Part shown: positions 30,735 through 41,134 of the stretch, piece after piece
Layout of the letters: the number at the start of each line of letters is the position of its first letter
Numbering within the stretch: position 1 is the stretch's first letter
Source of the DNA: Burkholderiales bacterium
GTDB taxonomy: Bacteria; Pseudomonadota; Gammaproteobacteria; Burkholderiales; Casimicrobiaceae
Assembly (NCBI GenBank): GCA_017880805.1
Contig: JADGRP010000220.1
Location: 1 to 53,649, forward strand
Direction of reading: 5' to 3'
Length of the DNA stretch: 53,649 bases
Program-made: the position numbers and the translations under genes
Notes under the pieces: model-generated
What the model was told of the DNA's origin: nothing
Databases searched by the model: none
What the model saw: only the letters and a program-made list of their open reading frames with translations

Positions 30735-30757
30735 TTGTCAATTCATGACATTGTCAA
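30735..30757. promoter_or_regulatory. Overlapping TGTCA palindromes between mtnP and pilU
   Basis: TGTCA-ATTCA-TGACA (30736-30750) overlaps TGACA-T-TGTCA (30746-30756), so three half-sites alternate in direction. On the minus strand the same bases give two perfect TTGACA hexamers. TTGACA at 30757-30752 with AATAAC 18 bases on could drive mtnP. On the plus strand TTGTCA (30751-30756) with GGTAAT 16 bases on could drive pilU. It looks like a divergent promoter with a built-in operator. Confidence 0.45.
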
Positions 30758-30818
30758 GACCGCTGCGGGCACGGTAATCGGCCTGCGGTTCGACCTCTCT
30801 TTGCACTGGGACACCGAT

Positions 30819-31982
30819 ATGTACCTCGACCGATTGTTCAAGATGATGGCGGAGAAGCAGGCCTCCGACCTGTTCATCTCCTGTGGCGCGCCGATCAATA
30901 TCAAGATCAACGGCGTGGTCTCTCCCATCGCCACCCAGCCGATGGACGTCGAGACCGTCCGGCGCATCGCCTACGAGCTGATGACCAAGGACCAGGCGCG
31001 CGAATTCGAGAACGAGATGGAAATGAATCTTTCCTATCTCGACCGCAGCGTGGGCAACTTCCGGATCAACATTTTCAGGCAGCGCGGCACGATCTCGCTG
31101 GTCATACGCTACGTCCGCAGCCGGGTGCCGCCGTTCGAGGACCTCAAGCTTCCTCCGGTGCTGCTGAACCTGGTGATGGAAAAGCGCGGACTGGTGCTGG
31201 TGGCAGGTGCAACCGGCTCCGGCAAATCGACCACGCTGGCGGCGATGATCGATTATCGCAATAGCAACCGGTCGGGCCACATTCTGACCCTCGAAGACCC
31301 GATCGAATACCTGTTCGAGCATAAGCAGTCCATCGTCAACCAGCGCGAAATCGGCGTCGACACTCAGGGCTATGACAGGGCCCTGCCCAATGCGCTGCGG
31401 GAGGCGCCGGACTTGATCATGATCGGCGAAATACGCGACCGCGAAACCATGCAGCAGGCGCTGCTGCACACGTTGACCGGACACCTCTGTCTGTCCACCT
31501 TGCACGCCAACAACAGCTATCACGCGCTGTCGCGGATCATCAACATGTTTCCATACGACGCGCGGTCGGGCCTGTTGTCCGACTTGTCGATCGGGTTGCG
31601 GGCGATTATTTCCCAGCGGCTGGTCCGCAACAAGGAAGGCGAGCAGCAGCCGGCCGTCGAGATCCTGCTCAACACCTCGCTCATCGCCGACCTGATCAAG
31701 AACGGCGAAATCACCCAGATGAAGGAAGCGATGGAGCAGAGCCTTTATCCGGGCTCGCAGACATTCGAGCAGGCGCTGTGCCGGCTTTACCTGGACGGTG
31801 TGGTGTCCTACGACGAGGCACTGTCGGCCGCCGATTCGCCAACCAACCTGGCGTGGTTGGTGAATCAGAACTCGCCGACGACCGTCGTCAACCCCGAGAT
31901 GGACCACGAAGAAGCCGAACGCAGGCTATCCGGCGATTTCGTCAAGCTGGAAATCGATCCCGAATTCCTCAACCGCCCTTAA
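30819..31982 (+). CDS. pilU: Type IV pilus retraction ATPase PilU
   Basis: PilT-like hexameric ATPase that assists pilus retraction at the inner membrane. Walker A GATGSGKST at 130-138, Walker B LIMIGEIRD at 199-207 (E204), and the His box GHLCLSTLHAN with H222 and H229. The form ALREAPDLIMIGEIRDRETM and the extended C-terminus (PEMDHEEAERRLSGDF) indicate PilU rather than PilT. I start at MYLDRLFKMM (30819, 387 residues). pilT, usually next door, is not in the window. Confidence 0.92.
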   Translation: MYLDRLFKMMAEKQASDLFISCGAPINIKINGVVSPIATQPMDVETVRRIAYELMTKDQAREFENEMEMNLSYLDRSVGNFRINIFRQRGTISLVIRYVRSRVPPFEDLKLPPVLLNLVMEKRGLVLVAGATGSGKSTTLAAMIDYRNSNRSGHILTLEDPIEYLFEHKQSIVNQREIGVDTQGYDRALPNALREAPDLIMIGEIRDRETMQQALLHTLTGHLCLSTLHANNSYHALSRIINMFPYDARSGLLSDLSIGLRAIISQRLVRNKEGEQQPAVEILLNTSLIADLIKNGEITQMKEAMEQSLYPGSQTFEQALCRLYLDGVVSYDEALSAADSPTNLAWLVNQNSPTTVVNPEMDHEEAERRLSGDFVKLEIDPEFLNRP

Positions 31983-32029
31983 TGGCGACTAAGCTGGCGC
32001 GCGCCTGCCTGCCATGACGAGCGCCTCGT

Positions 32030-32062
32030 CCCATATTGTCCCCTCATTGTCTCCTCATTGTC
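32030..32062 (+). repeat. Three 11-bp tandem repeats at the dapE start
   Basis: CCCATATTGTC, CCCTCATTGTC and TCCTCATTGTC lie head to tail, ending inside the first two dapE codons; the TTG start codon is part of the third unit. Earlier TTGs in the repeat are out of frame because the unit is 11 bases. One unit is about one helical turn. Confidence 0.7.
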
Positions 32063-33191
32063 CCAATCGCCGACGCTTGACCTCGCGCGGGAGCTGATCG
32101 CGCGCCGGTCTGGCACACCGGACGACGCGGGCTGCCAGACGATTCTGCAGGCGCGGCTCGAGCCGCTTGGGTTTCGTTGCGAAACGACTGCCGCCAACGG
32201 CGTCAGCAATCTCTGGGCGCGACGCGGCGACGCCCGCCCCGTCGTCTGCTTCGCGGGACATACCGATGTGGTGCCGGCCGGTCCGCTCGAAGCCTGGCAT
32301 TCCGATCCGTTTGTGCCGACGGTGCGCGACGGCTTTCTCTACGGGCGCGGCGCGGCCGACATGAAATCTTCGCTGGCTGCATTCATCGTCGCGATCGAAG
32401 GATTCGCCACCCTGCACTCCCGCCATCGGGGATCGATTGCGCTGCTCGTCACTTCCGACGAGGAAGGTCCCGCGATCGACGGCACCGTGCGCGTGGTCGA
32501 CAAGCTCCGCGCCGCGGGCGAGGCGCTCGACTATTGCATTGTCGGCGAGCCTTCGTCGGTCGACCGCCTGGGCGACATGATCAAGAATGGCCGCCGTGGC
32601 ACACTTTCCGGGACGCTCGTCATCCGTGGCGTGCAGGGCCACATTGCGTATCCTCATCTGGCAAAGAACCCGATCCATCTCGCGGCGCCGGCCGTCGCGG
32701 AGCTGGCGGTGATGGTCTGGGACCGCGGCAACGAGTATTTTCCGCCCACGACCTGGCAGGCGTCGAACGTGCACGCAGGGACCGGCGCCACCAACGTCAT
32801 TCCCGGAACGCTCGAGCTGCAATTCAACTTTCGCTATGCGACCGCGAGCACGCGCGAAAGCCTCGAAGAGCGGATGACAGCGGTCCTCGATCGCCACGGG
32901 CTGGACTACGATCTCAAGTGGACGGGTCATGGCGTGCCGTTTCTGACGCAGCGCGGCCGGCTCGTCGAAGCGGTCACGGATACGGTGCGCGAAGTGTGCG
33001 GCGTCACGCCTGAGCTCTCCTGCACCGGCGGCACTTCGGACGGGAGATTTATCGCCGACATCTGTCGCGAGGTGGTCGAGCTGGGCCCGGTTAACGCCAC
33101 CATACACAAGCTCAACGAGCGCGTGGCCGTGTCTGACCTCGAGCCGCTGTCGGCGCTCTATCGTGGCATACTGCAACGGCTGCTGGCCTGA
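32058..33191 (+). CDS. dapE: Succinyl-diaminopimelate desuccinylase
   Basis: Di-zinc hydrolase that releases LL-diaminopimelate. Metal and catalytic residues by motif: H68 and D70 ([11 protein letters not shown]), D101 ([11 protein letters not shown]), E135-E136 (TSDEEGPA), and a C-terminal histidine in [11 protein letters not shown]. The substrate-dimer domain contains [16 protein letters not shown]. 377 residues. The TTG at 32058 is the only close in-frame start, with no ribosome site before it. prmB follows after 35 bases. Confidence 0.95.
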   Translation: MSQSPTLDLARELIARRSGTPDDAGCQTILQARLEPLGFRCETTAANGVSNLWARRGDARPVVCFAGHTDVVPAGPLEAWHSDPFVPTVRDGFLYGRGAADMKSSLAAFIVAIEGFATLHSRHRGSIALLVTSDEEGPAIDGTVRVVDKLRAAGEALDYCIVGEPSSVDRLGDMIKNGRRGTLSGTLVIRGVQGHIAYPHLAKNPIHLAAPAVAELAVMVWDRGNEYFPPTTWQASNVHAGTGATNVIPGTLELQFNFRYATASTRESLEERMTAVLDRHGLDYDLKWTGHGVPFLTQRGRLVEAVTDTVREVCGVTPELSCTGGTSDGRFIADICREVVELGPVNATIHKLNERVAVSDLEPLSALYRGILQRLLA

Positions 33192-33226
33192 CGCCGCAGT
33201 CGCTTCCCCGACCGCATTTCGACCCG

Positions 33227-34126
33227 ATGACCACCCTGACCCAGGATCTCGAGACCGTGCGCGACTGGCTTCGTTACGCCGTCTCCCGGTTCATCGCGGG
33301 GCGCCTCTGCTTCGGTCACGGACTGGCCAGCGCGTACGACGAGGCAGCGTATCTCGTTTTGCATACGCTGCACCTTCCGTTCGACCGTCTCGAACCGTTT
33401 CTCGACGCGCATCTCACCCACGTCGAGCGTGGCGAGCTGCTGCAGGTTATCGAACGGCGGGTGAATGATCGCGTCCCGGCCGCGTACCTTACGCACGAAG
33501 CGTGGCTGGGCGAGTTTCATTTCTATGTCGACGAGCGCGTCGTCATTCCCCGCTCGTTTATCGCCGAGCTGTTGCCCGACGGTCTCGCGCCGTGGATTCC
33601 CAATCCCCTAAGTGTCGAGAGCGCACTCGACCTTTGTACCGGTTCGGGGTGCCTTGCGGTTCTGCTTGCGCATCATTTCCCCAACGCCGACATCGACGCC
33701 TCCGACATTTCGTCGGACGCGCTTGCCGTCGCTCAGCGCAACGTCGCCGAGCACGACCTGCAGGACAGAATCAACCTGATCCGCTCCGACCTGCTGTCGA
33801 ACCTGACCGAAAAGACCTATCCGCTCATCATCAGCAATCCGCCGTACGTGACGGCATTGGCGATGGAGGAGCTGCCGCCCGAATATGCGCACGAACCGCA
33901 GATCGCTCTGGCCGGCGGCGACGACGGTCTCGATGCGGTACGCATCATCATTGCCCATTCGGCGCAGTTCCTGAATCCCGACGGCGTGCTGGTCGTTGAA
34001 GTCGGCCACAACCGCGCGGCCGCTGAAGCCGCCTTTCCACGCATGCCATTCACCTGGCTCGCAACCGCCGAAAGCGAAGACTGCGTGTTTTTGCTCCGGC
34101 GTGACGATCTGCTCGCCGCCGCTTGA
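33227..34126 (+). CDS. prmB: Ribosomal protein L3 N5-glutamine methyltransferase
   Basis: SAM-dependent methyltransferase that modifies a glutamine of ribosomal protein L3. N-terminal helical domain, then SAM motif ALDLCTGSGCLAV and the catalytic ISNPPYV. Distinguished from PrmC by the start (TVRDWLRYAVSRF) and EFHFYVDERVVIPRSFIAELL. 299 residues. It follows dapE, a pairing common in betaproteobacteria. Confidence 0.93.
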   Translation: MTTLTQDLETVRDWLRYAVSRFIAGRLCFGHGLASAYDEAAYLVLHTLHLPFDRLEPFLDAHLTHVERGELLQVIERRVNDRVPAAYLTHEAWLGEFHFYVDERVVIPRSFIAELLPDGLAPWIPNPLSVESALDLCTGSGCLAVLLAHHFPNADIDASDISSDALAVAQRNVAEHDLQDRINLIRSDLLSNLTEKTYPLIISNPPYVTALAMEELPPEYAHEPQIALAGGDDGLDAVRIIIAHSAQFLNPDGVLVVEVGHNRAAAEAAFPRMPFTWLATAESEDCVFLLRRDDLLAAA

Positions 34127-34172
34127 CCGCAAGGCGTGCACATCCGGCCGCGAAGGCCGTGACGACTGGAAC

Positions 34173-35687
34173 CTACAAGCCGAAAAATTCCTGGATACGC
34201 CGCACCAGGTCATTGGCGCGAGTGCCAGTCGCGCGTGTCCGCGCTTCCGCCGAAAGCGATGCGAGCGTTGCGTCGTTGGCCGCCTGTCTGGCGGCGAGCG
34301 TCTGCGACAGGGCCTTGGCGAGCTCCGGCCGCGAGCGCAGGATCGCCTCGAAGCCCGGCTTGCCGAGGCGGTAACATAAGACTTCCGCTTCCGCGACAAC
34401 GGTCGCGCCGCGCGGCTGTCCCGTGAGCAAACCCATTTCCCCGAAATACGCCGGGGCATGCAGCGTTGCCAGACGCTGCCGCGCAGGCTGGGTGCCGTCC
34501 GCCGAATCGTGAAAAATACCGACGTGGCCGCGGGCCAGGATATACAGCGAATCGGCCGGCTCTCCCTGACGCGTCGCAATATCGCCGGCAACAAACGGCG
34601 ACGGCTTGAGCTCCGAGGCAAGCGCGAGGCGCTCCTCGTCCGTCAGCGGCGCAAACAACTCGAGGGATCTCAGGAGCTGCACCCTTGCGTCGCGTTCGCG
34701 CACCTCCGCGGTTCGGCGCACTTCGCTCGCCGGATTCATAAACACTTCGTGACGCGGAATCGGTATTTCCATTCCTTCGCGCGCCAGCGCGGCGAATATG
34801 TGCACTCGAACCTCCGAGTCCGTCCATTCGTCCTCGATGAGGTTGGTCAGCCAGTAACGGACGGCGTACCGGATCGAGCTTGGATCGAAGGCCCAGCAGA
34901 CGCATGACGGCGCCGGCGCACGCGCGACGTTGGTAATGTCGGCGCGCCCCAGCGCTTCGTCGACCACAGCGATCACCCGGCTCGGGGGCCATTCGTACCC
35001 CACGGCGAACTCTATCGGCCGCCGCCATGGAATGCGTTGGTCACCGCGCCGCGCGAGCACATTGACGCGATGACCGACCAGCGCCGAATTGGGAATGATC
35101 AACGTCTCGCCTGTGTTAGTGGCGAGCGCGGTGTACCGCCAGCGAATGCTGACCACCTGCCCCATCGCCCCTTCGGTGCGTATCCAGTCGCCGATCCGGC
35201 AGGTGTTGTCGAGTTGAATCGCCACGCCGCCCCAAAGGTTGGCCAAGGGCTCCTTCAGCGAAAGCGCTATGCCGCCGCCGATAACCGTAGACGTGATGGC
35301 AATGGTGGAAAAGTCGAAGCCCACCGCGTACATGCGGTAGACGGTATAGGTCACCAGCGAAAATGCGAACAGAACGTCGCCGAGAATGCGCGGCAGCGCC
35401 ATGCGCGCGAACACTCCCTGGAACACGAACACCAGGAAAATGCGAATGAAGCCGAAAGCGGCCAGCAGCAGGCACACTTCGCGCAAGGCGACGCCGGCGG
35501 CCATCGCGGCGATGCTCGCGCCGAACTGATTGAGCGCCAACAGCCCGACAACGCCGATGACCAGCAATATGAGCATCTGCAACATGCCCTGACGCTGGTC
35601 GCGTTTCCATCGCATCATCACCAGCGCGAAAAACGCACCGGCGACGGTGAAGAGCAGCGCATCGTGCAGTGCGGGCGGCAGGTTCAT
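34173..35687 (-). CDS. MscS-family channel with cyclic-nucleotide-binding domain
   Basis: Residues 1-150 hold about four membrane helices, the last being the MscS pore-type helix (VIGGGIALSLKEPLANLWGG). An MscS beta domain follows (DNTCRIGDWIRTEGAMGQV, LIIPNSALVGHRV), and residues about 350-460 form a CNB domain with the phosphate-binding cassette FGEMGLLTGQPRGATV, including the key arginine. Such fusions form a known subfamily of MscS-like channels gated or tuned by cyclic nucleotides rather than plain osmotic safety valves. Whether the ligand is cAMP or another nucleotide cannot be told. 504 residues. It converges with prmB and is divergent from the TPP enzyme gene. Confidence 0.88.
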   Translation of the reverse strand: MNLPPALHDALLFTVAGAFFALVMMRWKRDQRQGMLQMLILLVIGVVGLLALNQFGASIAAMAAGVALREVCLLLAAFGFIRIFLVFVFQGVFARMALPRILGDVLFAFSLVTYTVYRMYAVGFDFSTIAITSTVIGGGIALSLKEPLANLWGGVAIQLDNTCRIGDWIRTEGAMGQVVSIRWRYTALATNTGETLIIPNSALVGHRVNVLARRGDQRIPWRRPIEFAVGYEWPPSRVIAVVDEALGRADITNVARAPAPSCVCWAFDPSSIRYAVRYWLTNLIEDEWTDSEVRVHIFAALAREGMEIPIPRHEVFMNPASEVRRTAEVRERDARVQLLRSLELFAPLTDEERLALASELKPSPFVAGDIATRQGEPADSLYILARGHVGIFHDSADGTQPARQRLATLHAPAYFGEMGLLTGQPRGATVVAEAEVLCYRLGKPGFEAILRSRPELAKALSQTLAARQAANDATLASLSAEARTRATGTRANDLVRRIQEFFGL

Positions 35688-35778
35688 GGGCGACGAGGTC
35701 GGCGCGGCAGAGCGGGAACGCTGGCGTGATTATAGGTGCATCCCGCCCGGGACGTGGCAATGGTAATAGTAATGGGCC

Positions 35779-35787
35779 TGCTAGAAT
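35779..35787 (+). promoter_or_regulatory. Extended -10 promoter of the TPP enzyme gene
   Basis: TGC followed by TAGAAT (35782-35787) forms an extended -10. No good -35 is seen at 17 bases. The expected start of transcription (35794-35797) falls at or just before the ATG at 35797, and no ribosome site precedes that ATG, so the mRNA may be leaderless. Confidence 0.5.
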
Positions 35788-35796
35788 GTCCCGCCA

Positions 35797-37473
35797 ATGA
35801 GCGCGCTGCGCACCGGTGGCCAGATTCTGGTCGCCAATCTCCTCCGTCAGGGAGTCGACCTCGCCTTCTGCGTTCCGGGCGAGAGCTTTCTCGCCGTCCT
35901 CGACGCTCTCTATGACGCGCGCGAATCGCTGCGGCTGATCGTCTGCCGCCATGAGGGCGGCGCCGCCTACATGGCGGAAGCGTATGGCAAGCTGACCGGC
36001 CGCCCCGGCATCGCGTTCGTGACCCGCGGGCCCGGCGCGTCGAATGCCGCCGTTGGGATCCACACCGCGCAGCAGGACTCGACGCCGCTTATCGTCTTCG
36101 TCGGCCAGGTCGGCAGCGATTTTCACGATCGCGAAGCGTTTCAGGAGATCGACTATCGGCGCATGTATGGAAGCATCGCCAAATGGGCCGCGCAGATCGA
36201 TTGCGCCGAGCGCATTCCGGAATACGTCGCGCGCGCGTTCCGGGTCGCGACCCAAGGGCGGCCCGGCCCCGTGGTGCTTGCGTTGCCCGAGGACATGCTC
36301 ACTTCAATGGCGGAGGTCGACGATGCCGCGCGCGTCGAGCCTGTCGCTATCTATCCCGCCGCGGCGCAGATTGCAGAAATTCGCGAACGCCTCGCCGCTT
36401 CGAGGCAGCCCCTGGTCATCGTCGGCGGCAGCGGGTGGACTGCAGCGGCGTGCGCCGACATGCGCCGCTTCGCCGAGGCCAATACGCTTCCGGTCGCGTG
36501 CGCGTTTCGCACCCAGGATCTCTTCGACAACAACCACGAGCTCTATGCTGGCGACGTCGGCATCGCGATCAATCCCAAGCTCGCCGCGTGGGTGCGCGAC
36601 GCCGACGTCCTTCTCGTCGCCGGAGAGCGCCTGGGCGAGATGACGACCGGCGCGTACACCTTGCTCAGCGTGCCGCAACCGAAGCAGACGCTGATCCACG
36701 TTCACCCCGGCAGCGAAGAGCTCGGGCGCGTGTTTCAACCGGCTCTTGCAATCCAGGCGTCGATGCCGGCGTTTGCCGCCGCGCTGGCGGGAATGGCGCC
36801 GATCGCGACCGGGGCCTGGCGCGCCAACGCCGGCCAGGTGCACCGCGACTATCTGCAGTGGCAGGAGCCGCGCCCGATGCCCGGAGAGCTCGATCTGTGG
36901 CAGGTGGTGGCGGCATTGCGCCAGCGTTTGCCGGAGGACGCGATTCTCGCCAATGGCGCAGGCAACTATACGGTCTGGTTGCACCGCCTCTATCGCCATC
37001 GCCGTTTCCGCAGCCAGCTTGCGCCGTACAGCGGCTCGATGGGTTACGGAGTCCCGGCGGCGATCGCCGCCAAGGCAACGCACCCCGACCGCGTAGTTGT
37101 GTCGTGGAACGGGGACGGATGCTTTCAGATGAACGGCCAGGAACTGGCTACCGCGGTTCAATACAAGCTGAATGTCATCTTTATGGTGATCGACAACGGC
37201 ATGTACGGCACCATCCGCATGCACCAGGAACGCAATTACCCGGCGCGGGTGCACGGTACCGATATCGTCAATCCCGACTTCGTCAAATTGGCGCAGGCGT
37301 ACGGCGTGAACGGCGAGACGGTGACCCGAACCGAGCAATTCGCTCCTGCGCTGGACCGTGCGCTCGCTGCGGATCGCCCGTCGCTCCTCTGGCTCAAGGT
37401 CGATCCGCAAGCGATCACCATGAGCGCGACCATCGATCAGATCCGTGCGCAGCACGCGGACAGATCGCGATGA
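35797..37473 (+). CDS. TPP-dependent enzyme, acetolactate synthase family
   Basis: Three-domain thiamine pyrophosphate enzyme of 558 residues: the N-terminal PYR domain with catalytic glutamate E53 in VCRHEGGAAYMAEAYG, a middle domain (about 190-330), and a C-terminal PP domain with the metal/TPP motif from G439-D440-G441 to D466-N467. It lacks tell-tale residues that would prove true acetohydroxyacid synthase and no ilvN-like regulatory subunit follows, so a catabolic 2-oxo acid role is equally possible. Eighteen bases separate it from gsiA, which suggests one operon with the peptide importer. Confidence 0.85.
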   Translation: MSALRTGGQILVANLLRQGVDLAFCVPGESFLAVLDALYDARESLRLIVCRHEGGAAYMAEAYGKLTGRPGIAFVTRGPGASNAAVGIHTAQQDSTPLIVFVGQVGSDFHDREAFQEIDYRRMYGSIAKWAAQIDCAERIPEYVARAFRVATQGRPGPVVLALPEDMLTSMAEVDDAARVEPVAIYPAAAQIAEIRERLAASRQPLVIVGGSGWTAAACADMRRFAEANTLPVACAFRTQDLFDNNHELYAGDVGIAINPKLAAWVRDADVLLVAGERLGEMTTGAYTLLSVPQPKQTLIHVHPGSEELGRVFQPALAIQASMPAFAAALAGMAPIATGAWRANAGQVHRDYLQWQEPRPMPGELDLWQVVAALRQRLPEDAILANGAGNYTVWLHRLYRHRRFRSQLAPYSGSMGYGVPAAIAAKATHPDRVVVSWNGDGCFQMNGQELATAVQYKLNVIFMVIDNGMYGTIRMHQERNYPARVHGTDIVNPDFVKLAQAYGVNGETVTRTEQFAPALDRALAADRPSLLWLKVDPQAITMSATIDQIRAQHADRSR

Positions 37474-37491
37474 TCGCGAATTGAGCTCGCA

Positions 37492-39435
37492 ATGAACACG
37501 TCGCCGCATAGCGCTGCAGCCGCGGCCGGAACCATGAGAGCGTCCGCGTCGCCGTTGCTCGAGGTCGATCATCTCTCGATCGAATTCCGCAGCTCGGAGC
37601 GCGTGGTCGCGGCGGTGCGCGACGTGTCATTTGTCGTCGGCCGTGGCGAGACCGTGGCGATCGTCGGCGAATCGGGCTCGGGCAAATCGGTCACCGCGCT
37701 ATCGCTGATGCGCCTGGTCGAGCACGGCGGCGGCACGATCACCTCGGGCCGAATGGATTTCGCGCGAGATGACGGCGCGCGGACCGATCTGGCGCAAGCC
37801 GGAGCTTCGACCATGCGCTCCATTCGCGGCGCGGAAATGGCGATGATTTTTCAGGAGCCGATGACGTCGCTCAATCCGGTGTTCACGGTAGGCGAACAAA
37901 TTGCGGAATCGATCCGCCTGCATCAGGGCGCGGATTTCGCCTCCGCCAATCGTGAAGCGCTGCACATGCTCGACCAGGTGCGAATTCCCGAGGCGGCGCA
38001 GGTGCTCGGCCGCTATCCCCACCAGTTGTCGGGCGGAATGCGGCAACGGGTCATGATCGCGATGGCGCTTTCCTGCAAGCCGCGGCTCCTTATCGCCGAC
38101 GAGCCGACGACTGCGCTCGACGTCACCATCCAGGCGCAGATCCTGGCCTTGATCCGACTGCTGCAGGACGAGCTTCGCATGTCCGTGATTTTCATCACGC
38201 ACGACATGGGCGTGGTTGCCGAAGTCGCGGATCGGGTCATCGTCATGTACCGCGGTGAGATGGTCGAACAAGGGTCCGCCGATCAGATCTTCCATGCGCC
38301 GCGGCACCCCTACACGCGTGCGCTGCTGGCCGCGGTGCCGCGGCTGGGGGCGATGCAAGGCAGCGACGCGCCGGCGCGCTTTCCGCTGCCGTCCGGGGCT
38401 GCCGCGTCGAACGCGTCCAGCGCGGCCGCCAATTCTTTGCCCGGGGTCGCGAGCGCAACCCGATCCAGTTCTCGCGCTTCCCGCCCGCCCCTTCCTGCCA
38501 GTGAACCGCTGCTCAAGGTTCGCGGACTGAAGACGCGGTTTCCGATTCGGTCCGGGTTATTCGGACGCGTGCGGCGGAGCGTGCATGCCGTCGAGCAAGT
38601 AAGCTTCGATCTTCGCGCCGGCGAAACGCTGGCGCTGGTCGGCGAATCCGGGTGCGGCAAGTCGACCACCGGGCGCTCGCTGCTGCGCCTGGTCGACATC
38701 GACGCCGGCAGCATCGAGCTCGACGGACGCGACATCGCGCGCCTGCCTTCCGATCAGGTGCGCTCGCTGCGGCGCGAGATCCAGATGGTGTTCCAGGATC
38801 CGTACGCGTCGCTCGATCCGCGCCTGACGGTAGGCTTCTCGGTCGCGGAGCCGCTCTACGTCCACGACGTCGCGCGGGGAAGCGCCGCCGAAGATCGCGT
38901 CGCCGAGTTGCTGGAGCACGTGGGACTCTCGCCCGACACCGCGAATCGCTATCCGCACGAATTTTCCGGCGGCCAGCGCCAGCGCGTTGCCATCGCCCGC
39001 GCGCTCGCGCTGCAGCCCAAGATCATCGTCGCCGACGAAGCCGTATCGGCGCTGGACGTCTCGATTCGTGCCCAGATCGTCAACCTGATGCTCGATCTGC
39101 AGAACGAGTTCGGCTTGTCTTACCTGTTCATTTCGCACGACATGGCGGTGGTCGAGCGAATCAGCCACCGCGTCGCGGTGATGTACCTCGGCCAGATCGT
39201 CGAGATAGGACCGCGGCGAGCGGTGTTCGAAGACCCACAGCATCCCTATACCCGCAAGCTGCTGGCCGCCGTGCCGGTCGCCGACCCGGCGCGACGCCAC
39301 GGCAAAAGGGAGCTATCATCGGAGGAAATCCCGAGCCCGATCCGGGCGATCGGCGACGAGCCGGTTGTATTGCCGCTCGAGGAAGTCGCACCCGGACATT
39401 TCGTCGCCAGGCACAGGATCGCCGGCGCCTACTGA
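37492..39435 (+). CDS. gsiA: Peptide/glutathione ABC importer, fused ATP-binding protein
   Basis: Two ABC ATPases in one chain, as in E. coli GsiA. First unit: Walker A GESGSGKS at 59-66, [10 protein letters not shown] signature and [13 protein letters not shown]. Second unit: GESGCGKS at 384-391, EFSGGQRQR and [13 protein letters not shown]. Each unit ends with the peptide-transporter tail ([12 protein letters not shown] and [12 protein letters not shown]). Regions such as [20 protein letters not shown] are nearly identical to GsiA as I recall it. 647 residues. It energises import through the two permeases downstream. Confidence 0.9.
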   Translation: MNTSPHSAAAAAGTMRASASPLLEVDHLSIEFRSSERVVAAVRDVSFVVGRGETVAIVGESGSGKSVTALSLMRLVEHGGGTITSGRMDFARDDGARTDLAQAGASTMRSIRGAEMAMIFQEPMTSLNPVFTVGEQIAESIRLHQGADFASANREALHMLDQVRIPEAAQVLGRYPHQLSGGMRQRVMIAMALSCKPRLLIADEPTTALDVTIQAQILALIRLLQDELRMSVIFITHDMGVVAEVADRVIVMYRGEMVEQGSADQIFHAPRHPYTRALLAAVPRLGAMQGSDAPARFPLPSGAAASNASSAAANSLPGVASATRSSSRASRPPLPASEPLLKVRGLKTRFPIRSGLFGRVRRSVHAVEQVSFDLRAGETLALVGESGCGKSTTGRSLLRLVDIDAGSIELDGRDIARLPSDQVRSLRREIQMVFQDPYASLDPRLTVGFSVAEPLYVHDVARGSAAEDRVAELLEHVGLSPDTANRYPHEFSGGQRQRVAIARALALQPKIIVADEAVSALDVSIRAQIVNLMLDLQNEFGLSYLFISHDMAVVERISHRVAVMYLGQIVEIGPRRAVFEDPQHPYTRKLLAAVPVADPARRHGKRELSSEEIPSPIRAIGDEPVVLPLEEVAPGHFVARHRIAGAY

Positions 39436-39490
39436 TGGCACACCCTTCGACCAATTTTCGCCATACACCCTGGAATCCTGGAGAAAGATC

Positions 39491-41032
39491 ATGAAATCAT
39501 TCCCACGCTCGCTATTGGTCACCGCGCTCGCGCTCGGCGCGTTGTTCGCAGCGCCGGTGCATGCCGCCAAGGACGTCGTTTTTGCGGTGGCGTCGACCTT
39601 TACCACGACCGACCCCTACGACGCCAACGACACGCTGTCGCAGGCGATGGCGAAGTCGTTCTATGAGGGCCTGTACGGATTCGACAAGGACATGAAGATG
39701 ATTCCCGTCCTCGCCGAAAGCTACGAGGTCACCAAGGACGGTCTCACCTATACCGTCAAGCTCAAGAAGGGCATCAAATTCCATGACGGCACGGATTTCA
39801 ACGCCGCCGCGGTCAAGGCCAACTTCGATCGCGTCACCAATCCCGACAACAAGCTGAAGCGTTACGGGCTGTACAGCAATATCGCCAAGACCGAAGTTGT
39901 CGACGATTACACGGCGAAGATTACCCTCAAGACGGCATTTTCCGCATTCTTGAACAATCTCGCGCACCCGTCGGGTGTGATGATCAGCCCGGCAGCGATG
40001 GCCAAGTACGGCAAGGATATCTCGGCCAATCCAGTCGGAACCGGGCCCTTCAAATTTGTCGAATGGCAGCGCACGGATTATCTGAAGGTTGCCAAGTTCG
40101 ACGGCTATTGGAAGAAGGGCTATCCCAAAGTGGACACGATTACCTGGAAACCGGTCGTCGACAACAACTCGCGTGCGGCGATGATGCAGACCGGCGAAGC
40201 GCAATTCACGTTTCCCGTCCCTTACGAGCAAGCCGATACGCTCAAGGCGAAACCCGAGCTCGAGGTGGTGGCAGGGCCATCGATCGTAATTCGATATCTG
40301 TCGATGAATACTCAGCAGAAGCCCTTCGACAATCCCAAAGTTCGCGAGGCGATCGCCTACGCGATCAACAAGGACGCGCTGGCGAAAGTCGCGTTCAGTG
40401 GCTATGCGTTTGCCGCCGAGGGCGTAGTCCCGCAGGGCGTCGAATACAGCGTCAAGCTCGGGCCGTGGCCGTACGACCTGGCCAAGGCCAAGAAACTGCT
40501 CGCGGAAGCCGGCTACCCGAACGGCTTCGAGACCGAGCTGTGGTCGGCGTACAACCACAGCACGGCGCAGAAGGTGACGCAGTTCCTGCAGCAGCAGCTC
40601 GGGCAGATCGGCATCAAGGCCAAGATCACGCTCCTCGAGGCGGGGCAGCGCGTCGAGAAAGTCGAGAGCTGGCCCGATCCTGCGACTGCGCCAGTGCGCC
40701 TCTATTACGTCGGCTGGTCGTCGTCGACGGGCGAAGCCGATTGGGCAATTCGGCCGCTGCTTGCATCCTCGTCGTTTCCACCGAGCCTGTTCAATACCGC
40801 GTATTACAAGAGCGACAAGGTCGACGGCGACATCAAGGCCGCGCTGGCGACGACCGACAAGACGGAAAAAGCGAAGTTCTACCGCGACGCTCAGGAGCAG
40901 ATCTGGAAAGACGCGCCGTGGGCGCCGCTGGTCGTCGAAAAGCTGCTTTCGGCGCACAACAAGAAGCTGGCGGGCGTCTACACCATGCCCGATGCGTCGT
41001 TCAACTTTACCGAAGTCGACTTGAAGCCCTGA
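39491..41032 (+). CDS. gsiB: Periplasmic substrate-binding protein of gsi-type importer
   Basis: Family-5 solute-binding protein (peptide/nickel/glutathione class), 513 residues against 512 in E. coli GsiB. A signal peptide [20 protein letters not shown] ends near VHA-AKD at residue 25. Mature protein features: [49 protein letters not shown] and [17 protein letters not shown]. The resemblance to GsiB is strong throughout, so glutathione or small gamma-glutamyl/other peptides are plausible substrates. GGAGAAAG ahead of the ATG at 39491 supports the start. Confidence 0.9.
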   Translation: MKSFPRSLLVTALALGALFAAPVHAAKDVVFAVASTFTTTDPYDANDTLSQAMAKSFYEGLYGFDKDMKMIPVLAESYEVTKDGLTYTVKLKKGIKFHDGTDFNAAAVKANFDRVTNPDNKLKRYGLYSNIAKTEVVDDYTAKITLKTAFSAFLNNLAHPSGVMISPAAMAKYGKDISANPVGTGPFKFVEWQRTDYLKVAKFDGYWKKGYPKVDTITWKPVVDNNSRAAMMQTGEAQFTFPVPYEQADTLKAKPELEVVAGPSIVIRYLSMNTQQKPFDNPKVREAIAYAINKDALAKVAFSGYAFAAEGVVPQGVEYSVKLGPWPYDLAKAKKLLAEAGYPNGFETELWSAYNHSTAQKVTQFLQQQLGQIGIKAKITLLEAGQRVEKVESWPDPATAPVRLYYVGWSSSTGEADWAIRPLLASSSFPPSLFNTAYYKSDKVDGDIKAALATTDKTEKAKFYRDAQEQIWKDAPWAPLVVEKLLSAHNKKLAGVYTMPDASFNFTEVDLKP

Positions 41033-41134
41033 AGCGATTCGCGGCGGCGCTCGTCGGCCAGTATGCCGCCGCAGTTACTCTCCGCGTTTGAATCGATCAG
41101 CATTGTTGAAATGCGTGACCGTCAGATCCCCAAT

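Noticed and set aside
30738-31907. 389-codon minus-strand frame opposite pilU
   Set aside because: Exact antisense shadow of a conserved ATPase gene; no family features.
39512-40957. 481-codon minus-strand frame opposite gsiB
   Set aside because: Shadow of the binding-protein gene, which has a signal peptide, ribosome site and strong family likeness.
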